The notes under the pieces are model-generated. The model did no database searches, was not told where the DNA came from, and was given only the letters and a program-made list of their open reading frames with translations. From positions 620,001-684,000 of the forward strand of contig NZ_VTYQ01000003.1 in the NCBI RefSeq assembly GCF_013113835.1: DNA of 64,000 nt. The letters are read 5' to 3'. Both the position numbers and the translations under genes were made by a program. Shown here in pieces: positions 53,906 to 63,087 of the stretch (its first letter is position 1; each line of letters begins with the position of its first letter). The DNA is from Vibrio sp. RE88. Its GTDB lineage: Bacteria > Pseudomonadota > Gammaproteobacteria > Enterobacterales > Vibrionaceae.

Positions 53906-56680
53906 GTGCATATAAGCCCAAATGACACCAACCAATATCGCTACCTCACGTTGGAAAACGGGCTCAGGGTCTTGCTAGTTCAGGATTGCGATGCACAGAA
54001 ATCAGCCGCCGCTCTAGCAGTCAATGTTGGCCATTTTGATGACCCGATGGATCGTCAAGGGCTCGCTCATTACCTAGAGCACATGCTGTTTTTGGGTACA
54101 GAAAAATACCCTAAAGTCGGGGAGTTTCAAAGCTATATTAATCAGCACGGTGGCAGCAATAATGCTTGGACTGGCACCGAACACACTTGCTACTTCTTTG
54201 ACGTTACTCCTTCGGCCTTTGAGGATAGTCTTGACCGGTTTAGCCAATTTTTTACTGCTCCACTGTTTAATCCTGAGGCGTTAGATAAAGAGCGCCAAGC
54301 GGTGGAATCTGAATACAAACTCAAACTCAAGGACGATTCCCGTCGGCTTTATCAGGTGCATAAAGAGCTGGTGAATCCAGATCATCCGTTTGCCAAGTTT
54401 TCGGTCGGCAACCTAGAAACACTGGGTGATCGTGATGGCCAGTCGATCCGCGACGAGATTGTCGAATTTCATTATCAACAGTACTCTGCCGATTTGATGA
54501 CATTAACCGTTATGGGCCCCCAATCTCCAGACGAACTTGCGCTCTGGGTGGAAGAGAAATTCTCTTCCATCCCAACCCATGGTCTGGCGGGTAAATCTAT
54601 CAGCACACCCTATATGGACGAAAACTCTACCAGCATTATGGTGAATGTAGAGCCAATCAAAGAAATCCGGAAACTGATACTGACCTTCCCAATGCCAAGC
54701 ATGGATGAGCATTATCGTCAGAAGCCTCTCTCTTATTTCGCGCATTTGCTTGGTTATGAGGGCGAAGGCAGTCTGATGTTAGCGTTGAAGGAAGCTGGTT
54801 GGATAACCTCCCTTTCTGCCGGTGGTGGCACCAGCGGCAGCAACTATCGTGAATTTACGGTTAGCTGCGCGTTAACCACAGAGGGGCTTGGCTGTGTTGA
54901 TGAAATTGTACAGGCGATCTTCTCCTATTTAACACTATTAAGCCGCGATGGGTTTGATGAGTGGCGTTACCTTGAGAAGCAGGCCGTGCTCGAGTCGGCT
55001 TTCCGCTTTCAAGAGCCGACACGACCATTAGATTTGGTCAGTCACCTTGTGGTCAACATGCAGCATTACGCGCCAGAAGATATAATCTACGGCGACTTTA
55101 TGATGAATGAGTATGACGAGCCTCTGCTCAAAGACCTGCTGCAATATTTAACGCCTGAGAACCTTCGCATTACGCTAATTGCGCAGGGCTTCAAGTATGA
55201 TAAGCAAGCCCAATGGTACGCTTCTCCCTACTCTGTCACTCCATTTAATTCAGAGAATCTGGCCTACTATAAAGCAACAAGCGAATTGAGCTTTTGCCTG
55301 CCGCCAAAGAACCCGTTTATTTGTTATGACTTAGATCCGCAGCCCATCGATTCTCGGTCTGATATCCCTGAAGTCATTGAAGAACTTCCAGGCTTCAAAT
55401 TATGGCACCTCCAAGACCATGAATTCCGCGTACCTAAAGGTGTTATCTATGTAGCGATTGATAGCCCGCATGCCGTCGCTAATCCGAAAAACATTGTCAA
55501 AACACGCTTATGTGTAGAGATGTTTCTCGATTCACTGGCTAAAGAGACCTATCAGGCGGAAATTGCCGGTATGGGCTACAACATGTATGCCCATCAAGGT
55601 GGCGTGACATTAACACTGTCCGGCTTTAGCAAGAAGCAGCCAGAGCTGATGAAAATGATCCTCAACCGCTTTGCTAAACGCGAATTCAGTGCCAAACGCT
55701 TTGAGACCATCAAAACTCAGTTAATCAGGAACTGGCGTAACGCAGCTCAAGACAAACCCATTTCTCAGTTGTTCAACGCCATGACTGGGCTGTTGCAACC
55801 CAATAATCCACCTTACGTGGAATTGTTGGAAGCGCTTGAAACTATTCATGTCGAAGAGTTAGCGGACTTCGTTCAAGACATTTTGGCTGAATTGCATGTC
55901 GAGATGTTTGTTTATGGTGATTGGACTCGCGCTGACGCCATCAGCCTTGGTGAGACACTTAAAGACGCGCTTAGAGTCCATAATCAGCAATATGAGGAAG
56001 CACTCCGTCCTCTCGTGATGCTTGGCAAAAACGGAACATTCCAACGTTCAGTGGAGTGCAATCAAGAAGATTCCGCCATCGTTGTCTACTATCAGTGCGA
56101 CGATATCGAGCCGCGAAACATTGCCCTCTACTCGCTGGCTAATCACTTGATGTCCGCCACGTTTTTCCATGAGATACGTACCAAGCAACAATTGGGTTAT
56201 ATGGTAGGAACAGGAAACTTACCACTCAATCGTCATCCGGGTATTGTGCTCTACGTACAATCGCCCAATGCCGCTCCTATCGATTTAATTAGCTCGATTG
56301 ACGAGTTTCTCAATGCGTTCTATATGGTGCTTCTTGAGCTCAACGAATACCAATGGCACAGCAGTAAACGAGGGTTGTGGAACCAGATTGCAACGCCAGA
56401 CACCACCCTACGCAGTCGAGCTCAGCGTTTATGGGTTGCGATAGGTAATAAGGACCGCTGTTTCAATCAAAAAGAAGTGGTGTTGGAAGAACTCAAGACA
56501 CTTACTCGCGCTGACATGATTCGCTTTGTCGTGAACGAACTCAAACCCAGAACAGCAAACCGTCTCATAATGCACACTCAAGGGAACGCACACCATGAGT
56601 CCGCTCCGCTTGAATTAGGTTTTGAAATTGGCTCAATTGAGGAATTTCAATTGAGACCAAAAGACATCGACTTAGGCTGA
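53906..56680 (+). CDS. M16 family zinc metalloprotease (pitrilysin/insulinase)
   Basis: 924 residues from GTG 53906 (GGAGAG seven bases upstream). Inverted zinc motif HYLEHMLFLGTEKYP (HxxEH) with the downstream Glu in AVESEYKLK; M16 domains continue with AHLLGYEGEGSLMLALKE and a C-terminal inactive half containing TKQQLGYMVGTG. Lacks an obvious signal peptide, unlike E. coli pitrilysin, so it is probably cytoplasmic. Ends overlapping the convergent yecM by 9 bases. Confidence 0.9.
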   Translation: MHISPNDTNQYRYLTLENGLRVLLVQDCDAQKSAAALAVNVGHFDDPMDRQGLAHYLEHMLFLGTEKYPKVGEFQSYINQHGGSNNAWTGTEHTCYFFDVTPSAFEDSLDRFSQFFTAPLFNPEALDKERQAVESEYKLKLKDDSRRLYQVHKELVNPDHPFAKFSVGNLETLGDRDGQSIRDEIVEFHYQQYSADLMTLTVMGPQSPDELALWVEEKFSSIPTHGLAGKSISTPYMDENSTSIMVNVEPIKEIRKLILTFPMPSMDEHYRQKPLSYFAHLLGYEGEGSLMLALKEAGWITSLSAGGGTSGSNYREFTVSCALTTEGLGCVDEIVQAIFSYLTLLSRDGFDEWRYLEKQAVLESAFRFQEPTRPLDLVSHLVVNMQHYAPEDIIYGDFMMNEYDEPLLKDLLQYLTPENLRITLIAQGFKYDKQAQWYASPYSVTPFNSENLAYYKATSELSFCLPPKNPFICYDLDPQPIDSRSDIPEVIEELPGFKLWHLQDHEFRVPKGVIYVAIDSPHAVANPKNIVKTRLCVEMFLDSLAKETYQAEIAGMGYNMYAHQGGVTLTLSGFSKKQPELMKMILNRFAKREFSAKRFETIKTQLIRNWRNAAQDKPISQLFNAMTGLLQPNNPPYVELLEALETIHVEELADFVQDILAELHVEMFVYGDWTRADAISLGETLKDALRVHNQQYEEALRPLVMLGKNGTFQRSVECNQEDSAIVVYYQCDDIEPRNIALYSLANHLMSATFFHEIRTKQQLGYMVGTGNLPLNRHPGIVLYVQSPNAAPIDLISSIDEFLNAFYMVLLELNEYQWHSSKRGLWNQIATPDTTLRSRAQRLWVAIGNKDRCFNQKEVVLEELKTLTRADMIRFVVNELKPRTANRLIMHTQGNAHHESAPLELGFEIGSIEEFQLRPKDIDLG

Positions 56681-57277
56681 TTGCTCCGACTCGACAATCT
56701 TTTTCAATGAATGCGGGTGAAGCTTGATACAAATACCATCGTGCTTAAATGCCACTGTTGGGTTATTGAGTCGCTCGCCCTCTCCTTTCGGGCTCGATAA
56801 TTTTACCTTAATTCCCTGCTCTCCCAACTGATTCCAGTGTTTCGCAAGTTCTGGCTGTTGTTGCTTGATGCCCTGCAAAAATTCCTCTGCTGTTTCAGCT
56901 TGCGAAGGAACAACGAACTCGACATGCTCCCATGACTGCTGCGGATAGCTTTTTCCCTCGGCTGGATAAGGCAATTCTAAGCACTCAATCGACCAATTTA
57001 ACGCCTTCAATGGCTCAGTGAATTCAATCACAATGATCGGACGACCATTTATCACCGCATTTGATATTTCACAGCCTTCTTTTAACCATTCTTGATGAGC
57101 CAGTTTTGCCAATTCCAAGTCATTGATACGTAATGCAATATGATCCGCCTGAAAAGGACGTAAATTAATATGCAGTTTCTCGCTTAAACCTTGAATTTTA
57201 TGCATAAAATCTTCAATCTTGCCTTTCATTTGTGAAGGCATCAATTCAGCATCCAGTAGTCTTTGAGACATTTTCAT
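56672..57277 (-). CDS. yecM: YecM family VOC-fold protein
   Basis: 201 residues. Helical N terminus followed by the VOC core: NLRPFQADHIALRINDLELAKLAHQEW, IVIEFTEPLKALNWSIECLELPYPAEGKSYPQQSWEHVEFVVP. E. coli YecM also lies divergently beside argS, which supports the name. Putative metal-binding His/Glu, but no function known. Confidence 0.85.
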   Translation of the reverse strand: MKMSQRLLDAELMPSQMKGKIEDFMHKIQGLSEKLHINLRPFQADHIALRINDLELAKLAHQEWLKEGCEISNAVINGRPIIVIEFTEPLKALNWSIECLELPYPAEGKSYPQQSWEHVEFVVPSQAETAEEFLQGIKQQQPELAKHWNQLGEQGIKVKLSSPKGEGERLNNPTVAFKHDGICIKLHPHSLKKIVESEQSA

Positions 57278-57407
57278 CTATCCAAAACGTTGATTTTTCC
57301 GCAATACTAGCAAGAACCTAAGGAAAAGTAGAAAATTTCCCAGAACACTCCCTATAAGAAAAGTAATAAAGTTGGTATTATGTGCGCCAAATTATGAACT
57401 CTATAGA

Positions 57408-57515
57408 GATATGCATTCATTCCACCAGAGTGGATATTATTCAGCAATAGCGTCTGACGAAGCTGAATAACTCAATGCATATCCAACCAATTCCCAAGAA
57501 TTGAAGGAAGCGCGT
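57408..57515 (+). promoter_or_regulatory. Structured 5' leader of argS (three-way junction plus RBS hairpin)
   Basis: Closing stem P1: gatatgcatt (57408-57417) with aatgcatatc (57474-57483), 10 perfect bp. Inside it, P2 tccac / gtgga (57421-57425 and 57430-57434, loop caga) and P3 ttattcagc / gctgaataa (57437-57445 and 57462-57470) capped by cgt-ctg-acg. Then a 6-bp hairpin caattc / gaattg (57488-57503) ends right at the AAGGAAG ribosome site (57504-57510). A TATTAT -10-like hexamer lies at 57376-57381. Confidence 0.6.
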
Positions 57516-59249
57516 GTGAATATCCAAGCACTTATTAACGACAAAGTATCTCAGGCTCTTGAAGCCGCTGGCGCACCTGCAGGCAGCCCTGCAGCCGTTC
57601 GTCAATCAGCAAAGCCACAGTTTGGTGATTACCAGGCAAACGGCGTGATGGGCGTTGCTAAGAAACTCGGCACAAACCCACGCGAATTTGCTCAAAAAGT
57701 ATTGGATGTTCTAGACCTTGACGGTATCGCAAGCAAAACTGAAATTGCAGGCCCTGGTTTTATCAACATCTTCCTGAGCGAAGAATTCCTCGCTAAACAA
57801 GCTGAGTCCGCACTATCTGACTCTCGCCTTGGTGTTGCAGCTGAAGCGCAAAAAACTATCGTTGCTGACTACTCAGCGCCAAACGTTGCTAAAGAAATGC
57901 ACGTTGGCCATCTACGTTCAACAATCATCGGTGACGCTGTTGTTCGTACTCTCGAATTCCTTGGTCATAAAGTGATCCGTGCTAACCACATCGGTGACTG
58001 GGGTACTCAGTTCGGTATGCTTATCGCCAACCTAGAGCGTGTTCAGCAAGAGCCTGGTGAAGTTTCAATGGAGCTGGCTGACCTTGAAGCCTTCTATCGC
58101 GAGTCGAAAAAGCTTTACGACGAAGATGAAGAGTTTGCAGTCAAGGCGCGTAACTACGTGGTTAAACTGCAAGGTGGTGATGAATACTGCGCAGAGATGT
58201 GGAAGAAACTGGTGGATGTCACCATGATCCAAAACCAACGCAACTACGATCGTCTTAATGTCTCTCTAACTCGTGAAAACGTAATGGGTGAGAGCATGTA
58301 CAACGACATGCTACCTGGCATTGTGGCAGACCTGAAAGAGCAAGGTCTTGCACAAGAAGATGACGGCGCACAAGTTGTATTCCTTGAAGAGTACAAAAAC
58401 AAAGACGGCGAGCCTATGGGTGTTATCATCCAGAAGCGTGACGGCGGCTTCTTGTACACCACTACCGATATCGCTTGTGCGAAATACCGCTACGAGACGC
58501 TAGGTGCCGACCGCGTATTGTACTTTATTGACTCACGCCAGCATCAACACCTCATGCAAGCATGGACAATCGTTCGTAAAGCGGGCTATGTGCCAGAAGA
58601 GGTAACTCTTGAACACCACGCTTTCGGTATGATGCTAGGTAAAGATGGCCGTCCATTTAAGACGCGTGCAGGTGGCACAGTTCGTCTGGCGGACCTGCTA
58701 GACGAAGCAGAAGAGCGTGCAATCAAGCTTATCGAGTCTAAGAACCCAGACTTAGAAACTGCTGAAAAGCAAAACATCGCCAACACTGTAGCAATGGCTG
58801 CTGTTAAGTACGCAGACCTGTCTAAACACCGTACGACTGACTACGTGTTTGACTGGGATAACATGTTGGCATTTGAAGGCAACACAGCGCCATACATGCA
58901 GTACGCTTACACGCGCGTTGCATCTATCTTTGCCAAAGCAGGCATCTCTATGGATGAACTGGCTGGTGACATTAAGATCACCGAAGAGAAAGAGAAATCT
59001 CTTATCGCCAAGCTACTGCAGTTTGAAGAAGCGGTGCAGTCAGTTGCTCGTGAAGGCCAACCACATATCATGTGTAGTTACCTATTCGAACTTGCTGGCC
59101 AGTTCTCAAGCTTCTACGAAGCATGCCCAATTCTGAACACAGAAGATGAATCTGTTAAACAGAGTCGCCTGAAGCTGGCAGCACTGACAGCGAAGACCAT
59201 CAAGCAAGGTCTTTCTCTGCTAGGTATTGATACGCTAGAACGCATGTAA
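57516..59249 (+). CDS. argS: Arginyl-tRNA synthetase
   Basis: 577 residues (same length as E. coli) from GTG 57516; a TTG 15 bases earlier lies inside the ribosome site region. N-terminal DALR-like/additional domain with [16 protein letters not shown]; class I HIGH motif in [13 protein letters not shown] region ([21 protein letters not shown]), and the degenerate KMSKS equivalent ([13 protein letters not shown]). DALR anticodon-binding domain at the C-terminal end. Charges tRNA-Arg. Confidence 0.97.
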   Translation: MNIQALINDKVSQALEAAGAPAGSPAAVRQSAKPQFGDYQANGVMGVAKKLGTNPREFAQKVLDVLDLDGIASKTEIAGPGFINIFLSEEFLAKQAESALSDSRLGVAAEAQKTIVADYSAPNVAKEMHVGHLRSTIIGDAVVRTLEFLGHKVIRANHIGDWGTQFGMLIANLERVQQEPGEVSMELADLEAFYRESKKLYDEDEEFAVKARNYVVKLQGGDEYCAEMWKKLVDVTMIQNQRNYDRLNVSLTRENVMGESMYNDMLPGIVADLKEQGLAQEDDGAQVVFLEEYKNKDGEPMGVIIQKRDGGFLYTTTDIACAKYRYETLGADRVLYFIDSRQHQHLMQAWTIVRKAGYVPEEVTLEHHAFGMMLGKDGRPFKTRAGGTVRLADLLDEAEERAIKLIESKNPDLETAEKQNIANTVAMAAVKYADLSKHRTTDYVFDWDNMLAFEGNTAPYMQYAYTRVASIFAKAGISMDELAGDIKITEEKEKSLIAKLLQFEEAVQSVAREGQPHIMCSYLFELAGQFSSFYEACPILNTEDESVKQSRLKLAALTAKTIKQGLSLLGIDTLERM

Positions 59250-59273
59250 GCTAGGGCTTTAGCGATACAAAAT

Positions 59274-59307
59274 AAAGGTTGATGTGAAAGCATCAACCTT
59301 TTGTTTT
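59274..59307 (+). terminator. Terminator of argS
   Basis: aaaggttgatg / catcaaccttt with loop tgaaag, followed by TGTTTTA. Confidence 0.85.
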
Positions 59308-59348
59308 ATCTGGCGTATACTGGCTAAAAATACTAATAGGAATGAATC

Positions 59349-59777
59349 ATGAGTTTTGAACTCCACCCACAACTGGCAAAGGATACTAGCGTCATCGGTC
59401 ACTTTCCTTTGACGATTGCTCTGCTCCACAAAGACAACGCTGTTCCTTGGGTCATTCTTGTTCCTAAACGGGAAAATCTAAAAGAACTGCATCACTTGCC
59501 AATGCAAGAGCAACAACAGTTCTTACTCGAATCACAGGCGGTGAGCCAAGCATTAGAAGCAACGTTTCGCCCAGATAAACTCAACTTAGGTGCGCTTGGT
59601 AATATGGTTCCGCAACTTCATGTCCATCACATCGCTCGTTTTAAGGATGACGTTGCCTGGCCGGGGCCCGTATGGGGGAATACTCAAGGGTATTTTCGCT
59701 CTGAAGAAGAACAACAAGCGATACTCAGTAAGATTCAGAATGTCTTATCACTAAGTAGCTTGTTTAAAAAAGCATAA
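59349..59777 (+). CDS. HIT family protein
   Basis: 142 residues. Histidine-triad region QLHVHHIARFKDDVAWPGPVWG; the first His of the usual HxHxHxx is Gln here, while the catalytic His pair is retained. Nucleotide hydrolase/transferase fold; substrate unknown. Monocistronic, followed by a bidirectional terminator. Confidence 0.88.
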   Translation: MSFELHPQLAKDTSVIGHFPLTIALLHKDNAVPWVILVPKRENLKELHHLPMQEQQQFLLESQAVSQALEATFRPDKLNLGALGNMVPQLHVHHIARFKDDVAWPGPVWGNTQGYFRSEEEQQAILSKIQNVLSLSSLFKKA

Positions 59778-59812
59778 AAAAATGCCGCTGTTACCAGCGG
59801 CATTTTCTTTAC
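59778..59812. terminator. Bidirectional terminator between the HIT gene and feoABC
   Basis: aaaatgccgctg / cagcggcatttt with loop ttac, A and T runs on both sides. Confidence 0.9.
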
Positions 59813-60039
59813 ATGGTCACCGTGAGAGATAACTCATCGGCACCATTCGCGGAGTATCTGACCCGGGTCACTTTACGAGCTTTATTGGTATCGACCAAGC
59901 GAGATATCTTCCCTTTCTTGATCCATACCGCCAGCATGGCATCGACACCGTCTTCGCTCATTGAAAATTTCTTCGCGAGTTCTTTCTGGCTAACGCAGCC
60001 CTGCTGCTCGATGTGCCGTTTCAACTCCTGTAAGATCAT
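59809..60039 (-). CDS. feoC: Ferrous iron transport protein FeoC
   Basis: 76 residues: winged helix (ILQELKRHIEQQGCVSQKELAKKFSMSEDGVDAMLAVWIKKGKISRL). The Cys cluster of enterobacterial FeoC is missing (only one Cys), as in Vibrio FeoC, which binds FeoB without an iron-sulfur cluster. Overlaps feoB by 4 bases. Confidence 0.92.
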   Translation of the reverse strand: MILQELKRHIEQQGCVSQKELAKKFSMSEDGVDAMLAVWIKKGKISRLVDTNKARKVTRVRYSANGADELSLTVTM

Positions 60040-62312
60040 GCTGTTTGTGCCTCAGCATAATGTACCTGCTTCTGCCCCGCCGCTTTCAGCGCGCGATATG
60101 TCGCAAAGGAAACCAAAATGACTCCGGCTATCCAGGCTGCACTGTAGATTGGGTGGTCTGTGAAGTGCATCGTCTGGTAGTAAAGCACCGCACCGCCATA
60201 CGCAAGACCCATCGTCCAAACCGCAATAAAGCGCGCGTATTTCTGGCCAAACTCACGGACATAAGCCCCCATAGCCGCGACACAAGGCGTGTACAACAAG
60301 ATGAAAATCAAGTAAGCAAACGCGGCATGACCCGAGACGAAATATTGGTTCAGGTTACCAAAAATAGAAGCATCGACTTCCTGCTCTTCTGCCACAGTAG
60401 AGCTATCGGTCAAATCGCCTACTTCAATACCCAATGGATCGGAATAACTCAATCCAGCTAAGTTTTCTGGGATAGACATGACCGCCTCTTCCAAGCTCGC
60501 CATTAAATTGAACTCACCTTCTTCACCTTCACTTGGTGCGTAAAGGTTGTTCAAAGTACCCACTACCGCTTCTTTGGCAAAAATGCCTGTAATAATACCC
60601 ACTGTCGCTGGCCAGTTGTCTTCATGAACGCCTATCGGTTCAAATACAGGCGTCACCACCTGAGAGACTTTAGACAACACTGAATTTTCGCTGTCTTCAT
60701 TGCCAAATGATCCATCAGTACCGACAGAGTTGAGGAAGCTAAGAATAGTCACAACAACAACGATAGTTTTACCTGCCCCAAGAACAAAGCGTTTCAGTTT
60801 TTGCCACGTTTTGATCAGCACATTCTGTATCGTTGGTAATTCGTAATCAGGCATTTCCATGATTAAGCTGTCGCTTGAACCCGGGTAAAGCGTATGCTTA
60901 AGCACCAACCCAGTGAATACCGCCGCAGCAATTCCCAGTAGATAAAGTGCAAATACGATATTCTGGCCGCTTTCAGGGAAAAACGCGGCAGCAAACAATG
61001 CATATACAGGAAGGCGTGCACCACAAGACATGAACGGCGCCATTGAGGCCGCAAGTTTACGTTCACGTTCCTGATCTAACGTTCGTGTTGCCATGATGGC
61101 TGGTACGTTACAACCGAAGCCTAGAACCAATGGGACGAAGGCTTTACCCGGTAAACCAATCTTCTGCATCACTTTATCGAGAACAAAAGCTGCACGAGAC
61201 ATGTAACCTGAGCTTTCCAAGATTGCCAAAAAGAGATACAAGCAAGCAATCACCGGAATGAACGTGGCGACAGTCTGAATACCGCCACCCACGCCATCCG
61301 CAATCAATGTCACCAACCAAACTGGCAGATGATCATCTAACAAGTAGTGCCCGCCATCGACTAGCAAGGCGCCGACACCAATATCAAAGAAGTCGATAAA
61401 CGCACTACCGATGTTGATAGAGAACATAAACATCAGGTACATAACGACAAAGAAAAATGGAACGCCTACCCACTTATTGAGAATGACGTTATCCACCTTT
61501 TCCGTAAAGCTATGGCTAAGTTTGCCTTCGGTCCGGCGCACTTTCTTGCACTGCTCATGAAGGAAGGTATATTTCGTATCGGCAACCATAAGATCGACAT
61601 CTAGGTCAAGACTGCCCTGAATCTTCGCAATGTTGTCTCTTTCCTCAGAAGAAAGATTGTTTAAGACCAACAGATCCTGCTCTAAAGCTCGAATAGAAAG
61701 AGCGCGTGCGGAAACCTCAGAATGATTAGCAAAAACAGGTTGGATTTGGTCTATCGCTCGCTCAAATTCTACATCGTAGCCAATCTTCAGTTCGTTCAGT
61801 GCAACACCTTGAACCACCGCTTTATGTAGACGCTCTTTCAGACGTTGGACCTGATTTTTGTTGTTTGCGGATAAAGCATACACCGGACAGCCCAGCATTT
61901 TTTCCAACGCTTTGACATCGATAGTTTGTCGTTCACGCTTCAAGGCATCCATTTTATTCAGCACAACCATCATTGGTCTGCCAAGCTCTCGCAGCTGAAG
62001 CGTCATATATAAACTTCGCTCGAGACACGTCGCATCAACAACGTTAATGATTAAATCCGCTGGATGTGTCAAGACCGCACGTGAGGCAATTGACTCATCG
62101 ATACTGTTGCCATCGTTACCACTATCTAATGCGTAGATGCCAGGAAGGTCGGTGAGCATGAAATCATCACCAGAATGACTGTAACGACCGGTTTTCTTTT
62201 CAACCGTCACACCTGCCCAGTTACCGACTTGCTGTTTGGCACCTGTCAAACCATTAAACAGGGTTGTTTTACCACTGTTTGGGTTACCGACAGTCAGAAT
62301 TTTGTATTTCAT
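60036..62312 (-). CDS. feoB: Ferrous iron transporter FeoB
   Basis: 758 residues. N-terminal G domain with G1 GNPNSGKTTLFNGLTG, G2 VGNWAGVTVEKK, G3 LTDLPGIYAL and NKMD; then ~11 membrane helices with the VLGFGCNVPAIMATRTLDQERERKLA gate region. GTP/NTP-driven Fe(II) uptake across the inner membrane. Overlaps feoA (TGATG). Confidence 0.97.
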   Translation of the reverse strand: MKYKILTVGNPNSGKTTLFNGLTGAKQQVGNWAGVTVEKKTGRYSHSGDDFMLTDLPGIYALDSGNDGNSIDESIASRAVLTHPADLIINVVDATCLERSLYMTLQLRELGRPMMVVLNKMDALKRERQTIDVKALEKMLGCPVYALSANNKNQVQRLKERLHKAVVQGVALNELKIGYDVEFERAIDQIQPVFANHSEVSARALSIRALEQDLLVLNNLSSEERDNIAKIQGSLDLDVDLMVADTKYTFLHEQCKKVRRTEGKLSHSFTEKVDNVILNKWVGVPFFFVVMYLMFMFSINIGSAFIDFFDIGVGALLVDGGHYLLDDHLPVWLVTLIADGVGGGIQTVATFIPVIACLYLFLAILESSGYMSRAAFVLDKVMQKIGLPGKAFVPLVLGFGCNVPAIMATRTLDQERERKLAASMAPFMSCGARLPVYALFAAAFFPESGQNIVFALYLLGIAAAVFTGLVLKHTLYPGSSDSLIMEMPDYELPTIQNVLIKTWQKLKRFVLGAGKTIVVVVTILSFLNSVGTDGSFGNEDSENSVLSKVSQVVTPVFEPIGVHEDNWPATVGIITGIFAKEAVVGTLNNLYAPSEGEEGEFNLMASLEEAVMSIPENLAGLSYSDPLGIEVGDLTDSSTVAEEQEVDASIFGNLNQYFVSGHAAFAYLIFILLYTPCVAAMGAYVREFGQKYARFIAVWTMGLAYGGAVLYYQTMHFTDHPIYSAAWIAGVILVSFATYRALKAAGQKQVHYAEAQTA

Positions 62313-62539
62313 CAGTTGGCCTCTACATGAATTGAATTAGCAATATTGGTTCTGACTGCGAGAGACACACCGCGAACTTCAACCTGAAGAGGATCGCCCA
62401 TTGGGGCCTTACGAATAAGCGTGACTGGAGTTTGAGGAAGCAACCCCATCACCATCAGCTTTTTTCTAACTTCATTAGAAAGCTCTGAAAAACCGGTGAT
62501 CGTTGCTTTTTGCCCTTGCGTTAAATCTGAAAGTTTCAT
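62312..62539 (-). CDS. feoA: Ferrous iron transport protein FeoA
   Basis: 75 residues, SH3-like fold: KLSDLTQGQKATITGFSELSNEVRKKLMVMGLLPQTPVTLIRKAPMGDPLQVEVRGVSLAVRTNIANSI. Modulates FeoB. First gene of feoABC. Confidence 0.96.
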   Translation of the reverse strand: MKLSDLTQGQKATITGFSELSNEVRKKLMVMGLLPQTPVTLIRKAPMGDPLQVEVRGVSLAVRTNIANSIHVEAN

Positions 62540-62561
62540 AGACAGGCCAATTAAAGATAAA

Positions 62562-62580
62562 AATGAGAAATATTATTATT
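62562..62580 (-). promoter_or_regulatory. Fur box of feoABC
   Basis: Minus strand AATAATAATATTTCTCATT matches the 9-1-9 type consensus AATGANAATNATTNTCATT at 15 of 17 defined positions. It lies just downstream of the predicted start (62584), 23-41 bases before feoA. Confidence 0.75.
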
Positions 62581-62590
62581 AAGACTTTAG

Positions 62591-62632
62591 ATCTTAGCCT
62601 GTGTAAATTTTGTAAATCTTGTCTGAAATCAA
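62591..62632 (-). promoter_or_regulatory. feoABC promoter with FNR-like site at -41.5
   Basis: -10 hexamer TAAGAT at 62591-62596 predicts a start at 62584. TTGATttcaGACAA (62619-62632) matches the FNR box TTGAT-N4-ATCAA at 8 of 10 and is centred at 62625.5, exactly -41.5, the class II position. Anaerobic activation is the inference. Confidence 0.65.
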
Positions 62633-62849
62633 ACATTGCGAATATGGAACGTCATTTTCGTCAATTAAACACCCGTTAATTCCGTTAAAAACAATCATTT
62701 TTGGTCAGTTAATCAACACAGTCCATTTCAAACACCTGCCAAGAAATTGACAAAAACCCATTTAAAATCAGATATATAAGCACCATGTCGCTTTTATCAT
62801 GTAACCTTGGCGTTAATTTTATAAGTAAAATAAGTCGATAGTTTTATAG

Positions 62850-62987
62850 TTAAACACGTCGACAAGGAGAGCTCCTTAAAAGACATTGAATTCCAGAGGT
62901 GGTGCTACCCGCACCACTCCGGCAGCAAGCGAAGGTGTCATTGGCACCCGTGGTATAGTCCCCCCGGCTATACCACGATATTTTTTT
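62850..62987 (+). ncRNA. Candidate structured small RNA, unrecognised
   Basis: On the plus strand, four hairpins in a row end in a strong intrinsic terminator: aagga / tcctt (62864-62877), gtggtgc / gcaccac (62899-62917), ggtg / cacc (62934-62948) and gtggtatag / ctataccac (62950-62976) followed by GATAT7. No gene lies downstream on this strand (the next is convergent), so it is not a riboswitch for a neighbour. I could not match it to a named vibrio RNA. A TATAGT hexamer at 62845-62850 may be a -10. The remaining 62633-62840 has nothing I can name. Confidence 0.6.
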
Positions 62988-63087
62988 CATCACGCATCAC
63001 GCCAATCAGTGTGCTAAGTACAGCCTCCTTAACACAACTCATTTTATTTAGCTTTTTGATTCATTTAAGTCGATAGGCAACGTCAAG

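Noticed and set aside
62950..62987. 62.9-kb hairpins as a riboswitch
   Set aside because: No gene lies downstream on that strand, and the unit ends in its own terminator.
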